A stretch of DNA of 64,000 nucleotides from contig NZ_JAHWGU010000028.1 of the NCBI RefSeq assembly GCF_020873875.1, positions 62,001-126,000 on the forward strand, given 5' to 3'. Below are positions 33,614 to 41,939 of the stretch, one piece after another (position 1 is the stretch's first letter; every line of letters starts with the position of its first letter). Made by a program: the position numbers and the translations under genes. A model generated the notes under the pieces. That model saw only the letters and a list, made by a program, of their open reading frames with translations. It was not told the DNA's origin and searched no databases. The stretch comes from Actinoplanes sp. DH11. GTDB lineage: Bacteria > Actinomycetota > Actinomycetes > Mycobacteriales > Micromonosporaceae.

Positions 33614-34075
33614 TCATGCGCCGCGGCGCATGCAGACCCGGGGCCACCGGTCCAGCCCGTGCGCCGCCTCCCGAGCCCGGATCTCGCGCAACGCCGGCGT
33701 CAGTTCCTCGTCGGCGAGCACGACGAACCCGCACCGCTCGTAGTACGGCCGGTTCCACGGCACCCGCGCGAACGTCGTCAGCGTCAGCACACCCGGCACA
33801 CTGTCCAGCAGCCGGCGACCCACACCGTGCCGCGCGCACCGCGGATGCACCGACACCTGCTCCACGTGCGGATGCGCGTCCACCACATCGGCCAGCAGAT
33901 AAGCGCACGGCACATCCGCGTCGTCGGCCGCCACCCACGCACGACCGGCCCGCCGGTATTGCTCGAGCACCGCCACCGGCAACGGCTCGTCGTCGGCGAT
34001 CTCCGGCATCCCCGCCGCCCGCTCGATGTCCCGCAACACCTCGAGCTCCCCGGCACGGACGACACGAATGCGCAT
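33614..34075 (-). CDS. GNAT-family N-acetyltransferase
   Basis: A 153-residue acetyltransferase. RIRVVRAGELEVLRDIE starts the fold, VEQVSVHPRCARHGVGRRLLD holds the acetyl-CoA pyrophosphate loop (RHGVGR), and NRPYYERCGFVVL is the usual C-terminal strand-helix. The substrate is unknown. ATG 34075 is chosen over upstream in-frame codons because it matches the first beta strand. It is divergent from the DUF2332 remnant. Confidence 0.85.
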   Translation of the reverse strand: MRIRVVRAGELEVLRDIERAAGMPEIADDEPLPVAVLEQYRRAGRAWVAADDADVPCAYLLADVVDAHPHVEQVSVHPRCARHGVGRRLLDSVPGVLTLTTFARVPWNRPYYERCGFVVLADEELTPALREIRAREAAHGLDRWPRVCMRRGA

Positions 34076-34095
34076 CCGTCCATTGTCGTGCCACG

Positions 34096-34360
34096 ATGCC
34101 GGAAGTGACGACCGCATTGACGTACACCGCCTTCGCGGACCGGGAAGCCCGCGGCGCCTCACTCACCTATGAACGCCTCTGCCGCGCCATTGCCGCCGAC
34201 CCGGACATCCTCGCCCTGCTCGACACCGTTCCCGCGGCCAAACGGCAACCGAATCTGCTGCTCGCCGCGGTCCGGCTGCTCGGCGGTCCCGTCCACGACC
34301 CGGCCGCCTTCCACGAATTCACCCGTGCCCGCCTGAACCATCACGGCACCCCGCCACCGC
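34096..34360 (+). pseudogene. Truncated DUF2332-family gene
   Basis: The first 85 or so residues (YTAFADREARGASLTYERL, LLDTVPAAKRQPNLLLAAV, GGPVHDPAAFHEFTRAR) match the N-terminus of DUF2332 proteins, which are normally about 330-350 residues. After about 34360 the similarity ends abruptly and the frame continues antisense through the TIGR03086 gene. The remaining 250 codons are missing, so this is a 3'-truncated remnant unless the short form is used. Confidence 0.55.
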
Positions 34361-34387
34361 TTCCCACCCGTACCCCCGCAAAGCCCG

Positions 34388-34954
34388 TCAGGGCTTCCAG
34401 CCCGGATCCCGCCCCGTCCGGGCCAGCAACCGCGCGAACGCGCCGGCCCCCGCAGGCGCCGCCACCTCAGGACCGAAAGCGCCCATCTTGCGGCCCATGT
34501 CGCCCATCTCGTCCAGGAACTCCCGACCGGCCGCGAGCACCGCCGGCGGCACGTCGAAACCCTGACCCGTCGCCACCGACAGGTCCCAGCCGTGCACGAG
34601 CAGGTCGGTCACCAGCATCAACCCGACCGTGCGCTGCGGCAGACCCATCCCCGGTGACACCCCCTCCAGCACCGCCGGATCACCCCACGCCGCACTCAGC
34701 GCCCGAAGGTCGGCGCCGAACGCCGCCCGCCAGTCACCACGGAGCCGGTCCGGGCCCGGCGACCAGTCGACCTCCTTGCGGGCCGCCAGGTCGGCGAAGT
34801 TGCCGGTCACCTGCAGCAGATGATTGAGCAGGTCACGCACCCGGTAGTCGGTGCACGGCGTGGGCGCGTCGAGCTGGTCGTCGCGGACACCGCGGACCAG
34901 GCCGGTCGCCGCCGGTGCTTCGGCGTCGATAAGTTCGCTGATCTCTGTGGACAC
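34388..34954 (-). CDS. TIGR03086-family (MDMPI/DinB-like) metal-binding protein
   Basis: A 188-residue protein. DDQLDAPTPCTDYRVRDLLNHLLQVTGNFADLA carries the family signature (quoted here only as its key residues: PTPC, DLLNHLL), and VTDLLVHGWDLSVATGQ provides the second conserved His. These proteins belong to the mycothiol-dependent maleylpyruvate isomerase superfamily; substrate unknown. GTG 34954 lies 7 nt after TACGCT, a leaderless arrangement, so the longer upstream frame is not used. The gene cuts across the end of the DUF2332 remnant. Confidence 0.82.
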   Translation of the reverse strand: MSTEISELIDAEAPAATGLVRGVRDDQLDAPTPCTDYRVRDLLNHLLQVTGNFADLAARKEVDWSPGPDRLRGDWRAAFGADLRALSAAWGDPAVLEGVSPGMGLPQRTVGLMLVTDLLVHGWDLSVATGQGFDVPPAVLAAGREFLDEMGDMGRKMGAFGPEVAAPAGAGAFARLLARTGRDPGWKP

Positions 34955-35035
34955 CCGGACCAGCGTACGGAGATCCGGCACCGGCTTCCAGGCCTTCACC
35001 CGAAGGGAATCGCCGGACATGAATGCCGAGGCCGT

Positions 35036-36040
35036 TCAGTCCACGTCCACGGCACCCGGATGCGCCCGCAGGAACGCCGCCACCCGGTCCTGCCGCACCG
35101 CCCGGAAGAACCCACCGGCACGCACCCGCTCACCCAGATAGCGGCCGTCCTCGAAATACGGCTCCCCGCGCAGACCGAGAGTGGTCATCCGCCGCACCTC
35201 CAGCCCGGCCAGCTCCGCCGCCCACCCCAGCACCCCACGCCGCCCGGAGTCGACGGTCAGCGCATCACCGGCCGCGTCCACCACCCGCACCAGCCGCACC
35301 GGGTCCGCCGCGATCCGCTTCGCCACCGCCCGCACGAACTGCCGCTGATGACGCTGCCGGTCGTAGTCGACGTTCGGCAGCCCGTACCGCTGCCGCACAT
35401 AATCCAAGGCCTCCCACGGCTTCAGGCGCACCGGCCGGGAACTCTCGCGGTACACCTTCTGCGGCCCCGTGTACGGCCGCAGGCAATCCGGGTTCACCCG
35501 GCACCGCGGCAACCGGTCCCGGGGCCGCCCGTCCGGCTTGCGATGCTCCGACACCACATCCTGATCGATGCGCATCCGCACCCCGCCGAGCGCCCCGACC
35601 ATCCGCTTGAACCCACCGAAGCCGATCACCGCCCCGGCGTCGAACCGGCGGATCCCGGTCACCTCACCGACCGTACGCTCCAGCAGCTCCAAACCCTGCG
35701 CCACGTCGAACGACCCGTCACGCTTCCGGCTGCCCAACGCCATCGCCGAATTGATCTTCCCGCGGGTCGGGCCGGTACCCGACTTCACGAACCCCGGCAC
35801 CCGCACCACCAGATCCCGCGGCAACGAGAACAGATACACCCCACGCCGATCCGCCGGCACATGCGCCACGATGATCGTGTCCGCCAGCGGCGCCGTCCGA
35901 TCGTCACGCGGATCAATCCCCACGATCAGCATGTTCAACGGCCGCACCGGCTCCGCCGCCACCACCGGACTCGTCAACAGCCCCGGCGCCAGCAACACAC
36001 TGCCCACGCCCGCCCCGATCCGCCCCCACCACCGGCCCAC
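35036..36040 (-). CDS. LytR-CpsA-Psr (LCP) family wall-polymer ligase
   Basis: A 334-residue enzyme with an N-terminal export/membrane segment (GAGVGSVLLAPGLLTSPVV) and an extracytoplasmic LCP domain. LNMLIVGIDPRDD, the SLPRDLVVRV block, the INSAMALG segment and the LDYVRQRYGLPNVDYDRQRHQ block carry the conserved Asp/Arg residues that bind the pyrophosphate of polyprenyl-linked substrates. LCP enzymes attach arabinogalactan or teichoic-acid-like polymers to peptidoglycan. GTG 36040 lies 8 nt after GGGGGG; other GTG codons lie just upstream. Confidence 0.87.
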   Translation of the reverse strand: MGRWWGRIGAGVGSVLLAPGLLTSPVVAAEPVRPLNMLIVGIDPRDDRTAPLADTIIVAHVPADRRGVYLFSLPRDLVVRVPGFVKSGTGPTRGKINSAMALGSRKRDGSFDVAQGLELLERTVGEVTGIRRFDAGAVIGFGGFKRMVGALGGVRMRIDQDVVSEHRKPDGRPRDRLPRCRVNPDCLRPYTGPQKVYRESSRPVRLKPWEALDYVRQRYGLPNVDYDRQRHQRQFVRAVAKRIAADPVRLVRVVDAAGDALTVDSGRRGVLGWAAELAGLEVRRMTTLGLRGEPYFEDGRYLGERVRAGGFFRAVRQDRVAAFLRAHPGAVDVD

Positions 36041-36085
36041 CAGCACAACCCCCCGTCCCGTCCCGCATCGGACACCAGGCAAACG

Positions 36086-37015
36086 CTAGAACCGCGACCG
36101 CCGCCCGGCCCGCCGTTCCGCACCCGATGCCCCGGACGGGCGACGCCGCTGCGCCGCCACCACCGCCAGCACGTTCACCACCACCACGATCACGATGCCC
36201 GCCCACTCGTGCACCGCCAGCACCTGACCCAGCAGCACCAGCCCCGCCAGCGCCGCGAACACCGGGTGAACGCTCATCACCACCCCGAAGAACCGCGGCG
36301 GCACCGTCCGCAGAGCCACCAGATCACAGGCGTACGGAATCACCGAACTCAGCACACCCGCACCCACCGCGAACAGCACCGACACCCACGTGAACGCCCC
36401 CTGCACGACAAGCACCACCGCCACCGGCAGATACACCACCGCCGACACCGTCGTCGCCGCGGCCGGCGCCTGCAACCCCGGCAACCGGGCACCCAGCATC
36501 CGGTTCAACACGATGTACGCCGCCCAGCACACCGCCGCCAGCACACCCGCACCGATCCCGAACCAGTCACTGCTGCCACCCGGCAGCACCAGCGCATACA
36601 CCCCCAACCCGGCACCCACCGCACACACCAGGTCCAGCCGCGTCCGCGAACCCGCCAACGCCACCCCGAGCGGACCCAGGAACTCCAGCGTCACCGCCAG
36701 CCCCAACCCGATCCGGTCCACCGCCGTGTACAAACTCAGATTCATCGTCGCGAACACCAACCCCAGCAGCAGCGTCGGCCACCACTGCGCCCACGTGAAC
36801 CGCCGCAGGTTCGGCCGCGCCACCGGCAACAACACCGCCGCCGCCACGAACTGCCGCACCGCCACCACCCCGGCCGGCCCGATCGCGTCGAACGCCCGCG
36901 CACCCACCGCCGCACCGACCTGATTGCTCGCCGCGCTCGCCACCATCGTCACCAGGCCACCGGCCAGCCCCGGCCCCCGCGCCGCCACCGGCAGCTCCAC
37001 CACTCCCGCAGTCAC
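36086..37015 (-). CDS. EamA/DMT-superfamily exporter (RhtA-like)
   Basis: A 309-residue membrane protein with ten helices arranged as two EamA repeats. FVAAAVLLPVARPNLRRFTWAQ and ATMNLSLYTAVDRIGLGLAVTLEFLGPLGVAL (key block LEFLGPLGV) are typical of RhtA, a threonine/homoserine exporter. It ends in an Arg-rich cytoplasmic tail. It is divergent from the LysR gene at 37085 with 69 bp between, the standard arrangement of a LysR-controlled exporter. Confidence 0.85.
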   Translation of the reverse strand: MTAGVVELPVAARGPGLAGGLVTMVASAASNQVGAAVGARAFDAIGPAGVVAVRQFVAAAVLLPVARPNLRRFTWAQWWPTLLLGLVFATMNLSLYTAVDRIGLGLAVTLEFLGPLGVALAGSRTRLDLVCAVGAGLGVYALVLPGGSSDWFGIGAGVLAAVCWAAYIVLNRMLGARLPGLQAPAAATTVSAVVYLPVAVVLVVQGAFTWVSVLFAVGAGVLSSVIPYACDLVALRTVPPRFFGVVMSVHPVFAALAGLVLLGQVLAVHEWAGIVIVVVVNVLAVVAAQRRRPSGASGAERRAGRRSRF

Positions 37016-37084
37016 GACCGCCAGTCTTCAACCCCACCGGCCGACAGAGAAATACGCGCGGCACCCGACTTATACGCTCACCGC

Positions 37085-37984
37085 ATGGACGTCCAGTTGA
37101 GGCACCTGCGCGCCCTCGTCGCCGTCGTCGACACCGGCACCTTCACCGACGCCGCCACCGAACTCCGCACCTCCCAGGCCGCCGTCTCCCGCGCCGTCGC
37201 CGCCCTGGAGACCACCCTCGGCGTACGCCTGCTGCAACGCACCACCCGCCGCCTCGCCCTCACCGCCACCGGCGAACAGGTCCTCGCCGGCGCCCGCCGC
37301 ATCCTCGACGAAACCGCCCACCTGCACCGCATCGCCGAACAATCCCGCACCGAACTACGCATCGGGTACGCCTGGGCCGCCCTCGGCAAACACACCCGCC
37401 GCCTGCAGCGCGCCTGGGCCACCGTCCAACCCGCCGTCCCCCTCGTCTTCGTCCACTCCAACACCGCCACCGCGGGCCTCAGCGAAGGCACCGCCGACGT
37501 AGCCGTCCTCCGCCGCGGCGCCCCCGCCCTCTCTCCCGCGCCTCCTCCCGCCGGCCCCCTGCTCGACGCCCGCTTCGACACCGCGCGGATCGGCCTGGAG
37601 CACCGCTGCGCCGCCATCGCCACCGACAACCCGCTCGCCCGCCGCCGCACCCTGCGCATCGAGGACCTCACCCGCTTCACCGTCGCCATCGACGCCCGCA
37701 CCGGCACCACCACCCCCGAGCTGTGGCCCACCGGCCACGCCCCCGCCACCATCCGCCGCACCCATGGCGTCGACGAGTGGCTCACCCTCATCGCCGCAGG
37801 CCAGGCCGTCGGCATCACCTCCGAGGCCACCGCCAACCAGAACCCCCGCCCCGGAGTCGCCTACCGCACCCTGCGCGCCGTCCCACCCATCGAGGTGTGG
37901 CTGGCCTGGTGGCGCGACGACCCACCGGCCCAGCTGCCCGACCTGATCCGGCTGAGCCGAGAGGCGTACGGGACGGCGCTCTGA
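37085..37984 (+). CDS. LysR-family transcriptional regulator
   Basis: A 299-residue LysR protein with a normal HTH (FTDAATELRTSQAAVSRAV, residues about 20-38) and a substrate-binding-like effector domain (RIGYAWAALGKHTRRL onward). A short Pro-rich segment interrupts the effector domain near residue 155. TACGCT (37073-37078) ends 6 nt before the ATG, indicating a leaderless mRNA; this -10 lies within the region shared with the divergent DMT exporter, its probable target. Confidence 0.88.
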   Translation: MDVQLRHLRALVAVVDTGTFTDAATELRTSQAAVSRAVAALETTLGVRLLQRTTRRLALTATGEQVLAGARRILDETAHLHRIAEQSRTELRIGYAWAALGKHTRRLQRAWATVQPAVPLVFVHSNTATAGLSEGTADVAVLRRGAPALSPAPPPAGPLLDARFDTARIGLEHRCAAIATDNPLARRRTLRIEDLTRFTVAIDARTGTTTPELWPTGHAPATIRRTHGVDEWLTLIAAGQAVGITSEATANQNPRPGVAYRTLRAVPPIEVWLAWWRDDPPAQLPDLIRLSREAYGTAL

Positions 37985-38163
37985 GCCCCACCGCGCAGCC
38001 CCACCGCACCGTCCGGGTCCGTGCATCCCGGACTTCTGGCACGGCGAGCCGCAGCCTCCCGGAATCGGCCGACCAAAGTTCTGTTGGGCGGCTGCCGTTG
38101 ATTCCTTTTTGCTTTTTACGGGCTTTCAGCGAGCCGCTGAGCCGCGAGGCACACCCCGTAAGG

Positions 38164-38183
38164 CATCCTAGGAAGATAGGATG
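38164..38183. promoter_or_regulatory. Operator-like palindrome, copy 1
   Basis: CATCCTA and TAGGATG are perfect inverted 7-mers spaced by 6 bp. The site lies 14 bp upstream of a TATCTT -10 box for the gene at 38210, covering the -35 region. A near-identical element occurs at 47581. The binding protein is unknown. Confidence 0.6.
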
Positions 38184-38209
38184 TTTGGCTGCCGGGTATC
38201 TTGAGCTGC

Positions 38210-39040
38210 GTGAAGACGCGTCTTGCCGTCACCCGCGCCGACCTCGCCGCCGACGTGTGCCAGGTGCCCGAGCAACTCGCCAAGCGGCTGCCCTCCTCCC
38301 TGACCGTCGTGTTCGACCACCGGGCGGACGGTGTCACCCCCGGGCGCATCGGCTTCACCAGCACTCTCAGCCAGGACATCGGGTGGCAGCTCAGCGACAT
38401 CGCCTGGCCCGACGACCTGCAGCCCGGCGTGCTCATCAGCCTCACCTGGCAGGCCGCGAAGGAGGAGCTGCACCTGCGCACCGTGGCACTCGACGAGCCG
38501 ATGCGGGTGGACGGCGTCGACTACTTCCACGAGTACGACCCCCGGGTCGTCACGCGCGAATTCGACCCCGGCCGGTCCAATCACGGCCAGGTGCTGGGCG
38601 TGATCCGTACACAGGGGCGGGTCTTCGAGGACGGCAGTGCCGTGTTCGCGGAGGCGGACCTGGCCGCGCGGTCGGGCCTGGGCCGCGGCACGAAAGGAAC
38701 TTTCCTGTTGAAGAACGCGGTCGAACAACTGCTCCGTGAGGGGTACGTGACACGCGTCGAAGGCAGCCTCGACGCGGACGGAAACCCCTCCTACCCCGCG
38801 GTCGACGGCGAGCAACAAGCAGAGATGATGTTCTATGCGCCGCTGGTGGAACCGGTCCCCCACCCGTCCGGGGAACGGTCGGAACACTGGGTGAACGGTT
38901 TCGTCCGGAAACTGCCGCCGGGGGCCCGGCCGTCACCGAAACAAATGTCGCTGCACCGGCAGGCCATAGAATCGGAACAGATCGATGAGCCGCTGGCCCC
39001 GGGGTATACCTTCGTCAAGAAACACCACCGGCACGGCTAA
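38210..39040 (+). CDS. Unrecognised soluble protein with possible winged-helix C-terminal half
   Basis: A 276-residue protein beginning VKTRLAVTRADLAADVCQVP. It is acidic, without signal or membrane segment. The middle (SRGLGRGT-like: AARSGLGRGTKGTFLLKNA) and following VEQLLREGYVTRVEG have the shape of a winged helix, followed by EMMFYAPLVEPVPHP and a basic tail. I do not recognise the family. TATCTT at 38197-38202 ends 7 nt before GTG 38210, so it is probably leaderless; a palindrome covers the -35 zone, suggesting tight regulation. Confidence 0.6.
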   Translation: MKTRLAVTRADLAADVCQVPEQLAKRLPSSLTVVFDHRADGVTPGRIGFTSTLSQDIGWQLSDIAWPDDLQPGVLISLTWQAAKEELHLRTVALDEPMRVDGVDYFHEYDPRVVTREFDPGRSNHGQVLGVIRTQGRVFEDGSAVFAEADLAARSGLGRGTKGTFLLKNAVEQLLREGYVTRVEGSLDADGNPSYPAVDGEQQAEMMFYAPLVEPVPHPSGERSEHWVNGFVRKLPPGARPSPKQMSLHRQAIESEQIDEPLAPGYTFVKKHHRHG

Positions 39041-39048
39041 GAGCAGCG

Positions 39049-39113
39049 CAGCTTCTCACAGCAGCCTCTCGCAGTAGCTTTTCGCAGCAGCCTTTCGCAG
39101 CAGCCTTTCGCAC
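39049..39113. repeat. Five 13-bp tandem repeats
   Basis: Five units of CAGCCTTTCGCAG with one to three changes each, contiguous, between the convergent genes ending at 39040 and 39172. No transcript feature is evident. Confidence 0.85.
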
Positions 39114-39171
39114 ACGAACGGGCCGCGCACCCCGGCACTGTTGTCCAGAGGACCGTGCGCGCGCCCGTACG

Positions 39172-39870
39172 TCAACGCAATCTGGCCACCGCCGTGCGCA
39201 GAACCCGTGCCGGTGTGGCCGCGTGAGTCGGGTAGAACCCGAGCAGGACGACGGTCACCGCCCGGTTCCGTTTCGCCGCCACCGCGAGTTCGGCCTCCAC
39301 GACATCGACGTAGTTCGTCGGCGAACTCGCCGCCTTCACCCAGACGGTCACCCGCAGGGCCGCCGAGGAGTCGCCGATCCGGTCCATCACGGCCGGCCTC
39401 ACAAAGATCGTGTGTCGCGGCGTCTCGACCTTGGCGCACTTCCCGGGCAACGCCCGGGCCCGTTCCACCAGCGCCCGGGCGGCGTCCGCGCCCGGCTCGG
39501 TGATCACTTCGACGAGGGATTCGAGGTCGAGCGTGTTCCGCACCTCGGTCCGGAACACCGCGTGCACCGACCGGCGTACGTCGATCGGCAGGGTGCAGGC
39601 TTTCCCCGTACGGCCGAACAGGTCATCCCGCACCGACGCGAACGGGTCCTGCTCCACCCGGGCGTACTGCGCCGGCAGATCCTTCTCGGTCAACAGCATC
39701 GTGGCCAGATCCTTCGTGCCGGCCGTCCGCGCTTCCTCCTTCGTGCTGGCCCTCCACGCTTCTTCCTGGGACGGGATCGCCGGCGGGGCGGCCGTCACCG
39801 CTGCCGACGGTCCCACCGCGAGCCCGGCGGCCAAGCCGGACGCCAACATCAAACGAGTACGGAATCGCAT
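39172..39870 (-). CDS. Secreted protein, unknown function
   Basis: A 232-residue exported protein. The signal peptide (RFRTRLMLASGLAAGLAVG, ending VTAAPP) is followed by a single domain with DLATMLLTEKDLPAQYARV, a start typical of actinobacterial secreted DUF5642/PknH-sensor-like proteins, and two Cys (GKACTLP, PGKCAKV) that probably pair. It ends AVARLR. ATG 39870 is used, as the frame upstream lacks similarity. The ligand is unknown. Confidence 0.72.
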   Translation of the reverse strand: MRFRTRLMLASGLAAGLAVGPSAAVTAAPPAIPSQEEAWRASTKEEARTAGTKDLATMLLTEKDLPAQYARVEQDPFASVRDDLFGRTGKACTLPIDVRRSVHAVFRTEVRNTLDLESLVEVITEPGADAARALVERARALPGKCAKVETPRHTIFVRPAVMDRIGDSSAALRVTVWVKAASSPTNYVDVVEAELAVAAKRNRAVTVVLLGFYPTHAATPARVLRTAVARLR

Positions 39871-40304
39871 GGCCGCCAACGTAAGACGATCTTCCGCGCA
39901 ATCCACGCGAATCGCCGGGACCCTGATCCACACGAGTGATCATTAAGTTTGCGCCTGGTTTCGTCGTTTAAGTCCGGTTGGCAGCGTGGTGCCCGCCGGC
40001 AGAGCCTCGGGTCGGATGCCCGGCCACCGCGTCGTCCCGGCCGACTTCGCCGGGCTGAGCTGCTACGACATCGGAAGGCCCAGAGCGCGCGCGGTGTTCG
40101 CTGGACGCGACCGCCGACGCGGATGAACCGGGTCCGGCGGCCCCGGGATCAGTTCCGGACATCTTCACTCTTTCGTGCAGGCCTGCGAACGGAAACGCAC
40201 CGACCGGGCACCGCGCCGCCCGCCTCGCTCCAACGACGCAGGCCGCCTCGCTCCAGCGACGCCGTGCGTGTTCGCCCGGCGGGTGGCTGTGCGAAAGTCT
40301 GGGT
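39871..40304. other. 434-bp intergenic region
   Basis: Between divergent genes. A direct repeat of GCCTCGCTCCARCGACGC occurs twice near 40222-40265. No gene is supported. Confidence 0.5.
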
Positions 40305-40910
40305 GTGCCGAAGCGGGTCGACCACGACGAACGACGACGCCACATCGCCGAGGCCGTGTGGCGGATCGCCGCCACCCGGGGACTGCCCGCCGCGACGCTG
40401 CGGGAGGTGGCAGCCGAGGCGGGCGTGTCGATGCGCCTGGTGCAGTACTACTTCCAGACCAAGGAGCAACTGCTCGTCCATGCCCTCGAACTGGGCGCGC
40501 AGGCCGCCGGCGAGCGCATCCGGCAGCGCTTCGCCGCGCTCGGTCACCCGCCGACACCCGAGGACGTGGTACGCATCTGCGTCCTCGAACTCCTTCCCAC
40601 GGATGCGGACAGCCTGTTGCTGTCCCGGGTGCACGCCGCCTACTACGCGGCGGCGCTGACCGATCCCGCCCTCGCCAGAGCGGACGCCAAGAACCCGCAG
40701 CACCAGCTCGAGTCCGTGATCGCCAAGCAGTTGCGGACCGGCCAGGAGTCCGGCGCCGTACCGCCCGGCATCGACCCCGACCTGGAAGCACGCGGCCTGG
40801 CCGCTCTCGCCGCCGGCCTTTCGTCGACGATGCTGGTCGGCGTCCGCGACACCGGGGACGCGGTCGCCGTCATGGAGTACTACCTGCGCCGCCTGTTCCC
40901 GCCGCGATGA
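40305..40910 (+). CDS. TetR/AcrR-family regulator
   Basis: A 201-residue regulator with the TetR HTH (LREVAAEAGVSMRLVQYYFQTKEQLL, key residues VSMRLVQYYF at about 42-51) and a helical ligand domain of the TetR_C_6/BetI-like type (ALAAGLSSTMLVGV). GTG 40305 is the start. The nearest genes are not obvious targets, so its operator is probably its own promoter region. It resembles BetI-like repressors of actinobacteria. Confidence 0.85.
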   Translation: MPKRVDHDERRRHIAEAVWRIAATRGLPAATLREVAAEAGVSMRLVQYYFQTKEQLLVHALELGAQAAGERIRQRFAALGHPPTPEDVVRICVLELLPTDADSLLLSRVHAAYYAAALTDPALARADAKNPQHQLESVIAKQLRTGQESGAVPPGIDPDLEARGLAALAAGLSSTMLVGVRDTGDAVAVMEYYLRRLFPPR

Positions 40911-41274
40911 CACGACAGCGCCGGGCGTCGCGGGCGCACTGATCCAGAGGTCAGCCGCCGTCCCGCACGGGGTGGCCGTCCCCCTGACCGGCCTCCTCTC
41001 ACCCTCGAACCAACTCGTGATCGTCGCGGCCCGGGTCGTACCGGGCTGACACGAAGTCATCCACTGAACGCTGGGTCCCGGCCTTATCTGGTCGAGGCCG
41101 TCATGGGGGTCCTGATCTCCGCCCATAGCGGTGGCCGTCCGCCCCAAGATCGCCTCCCCACTGAAATCCGGCAACCGTACGGCGACGCAGGCGCACCGTG
41201 CCGGTGATCCAACCGCCCGGTGCGGCGCCGAAGAGAACAGTGCAACCGCGAAACACCTACGAAAGGGACCGCTC
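40911..41274. promoter_or_regulatory. Intergenic region with structured leader before the SCP/CAP gene
   Basis: No gene is seen. Near its 3' end, GCACCG (41193-41198) can pair with CGGTGC (41218-41223), enclosing GGT/ACC pairing in the loop, with a GGCGACGC segment just upstream. The structure ends about 45 nt before the TTG start. It could be a cis-regulatory RNA; no known class was matched with confidence. Confidence 0.3.
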
Positions 41275-41766
41275 TTGCGCAACGTTCTTCGCCGCTTCGC
41301 CCTGGCCGTCGTCCTCACCCCGGCCGCCATCGGCGCCGCCCTGCTGACCACGACCCCCGCCCAGGCCGCCCCCGCGAAGGCCAGCGAGACCGCCCTGCAG
41401 AACCAGATCAACCAGCTCATCAACGCCGAACGCACCCAGCGCGGCTGCTCGGCACTGAAGGTCAACGCCGCCCTGACCGCCGCCGCCCGCGGCCACTCCG
41501 CGTGGATGGCCCAGACCGGGAAGTTCTCCCACACCGGCCGCGCCAACTCCAACTTCGTGGCCCGGTCCAAGGCCGCCGGCTACACCAAGCCGTCCGCAGA
41601 GAACATCGCCTGGGGCTACCGCAGCGCCACGCAGGTCGTCAACGGCTGGATGAACAGCCCCGGCCACCGCACCAACATCCTCAACTGCAAGTCCAAGACC
41701 GTCGGCGTCGGCGTCGTCTTCAGCGCCAACGGCGCCCCGTACTACACCCAGGACTTCGGTTACTGA
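41275..41766 (+). CDS. Secreted SCP/PR1 (CAP) domain protein
   Basis: A 163-residue exported protein. The signal peptide (RRFALAVVLTPAAIGAALL, ending AQAAP) precedes a CAP domain with INAERTQRGC, the GHSAWMAQTGKFSHTG block containing the conserved His residues, AENIAWG, and WMNSPGHRTNILN. YkwD-like CAP proteins of sporulating bacteria have this domain; function is unclear. TTG 41275 follows AAAGGGA. A strong terminator follows at 41776. Confidence 0.88.
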   Translation: MRNVLRRFALAVVLTPAAIGAALLTTTPAQAAPAKASETALQNQINQLINAERTQRGCSALKVNAALTAAARGHSAWMAQTGKFSHTGRANSNFVARSKAAGYTKPSAENIAWGYRSATQVVNGWMNSPGHRTNILNCKSKTVGVGVVFSANGAPYYTQDFGY

Positions 41767-41775
41767 CACAGACCA

Positions 41776-41814
41776 GCGATGCCCCAGCCGATCCCCCTGC
41801 GGCTGGGGCATCGC
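41776..41814 (+). terminator. Terminator hairpin of the SCP/CAP gene
   Basis: Perfect 14-bp arms GCGATGCCCCAGCC and GGCTGGGGCATCGC with an 11-nt loop begin 9 bp after the stop codon. Confidence 0.8.
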
Positions 41815-41939
41815 CGTACCGGTCTTGAGTAGTTTCCAGACGCAGAACAACGCCGAGCAGTTGATCTAGGCCCCTACCCCGGGAGACCGGCTTCACGTCG
41901 GCGGGTTGTCGCATACATCGGTATCGGTATGGTGGCGTG

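Noticed and set aside
34820..37984. Plus-strand open frame of over 1000 codons antisense to the LCP and DMT genes
   Set aside because: Only its last 300 codons are a real gene (LysR at 37085). The rest is Pro/Arg/His-rich and arises from GC-biased codons of genes on the other strand.
39049..39113. CRISPR array
   Set aside because: The 13-bp units are contiguous with no spacers and there are no cas genes.
41131..41274. c-di-AMP (ydaO) riboswitch before the SCP/CAP gene
   Set aside because: The conserved cores of that class, including GTCAGCTAACC-like sequence, are absent.
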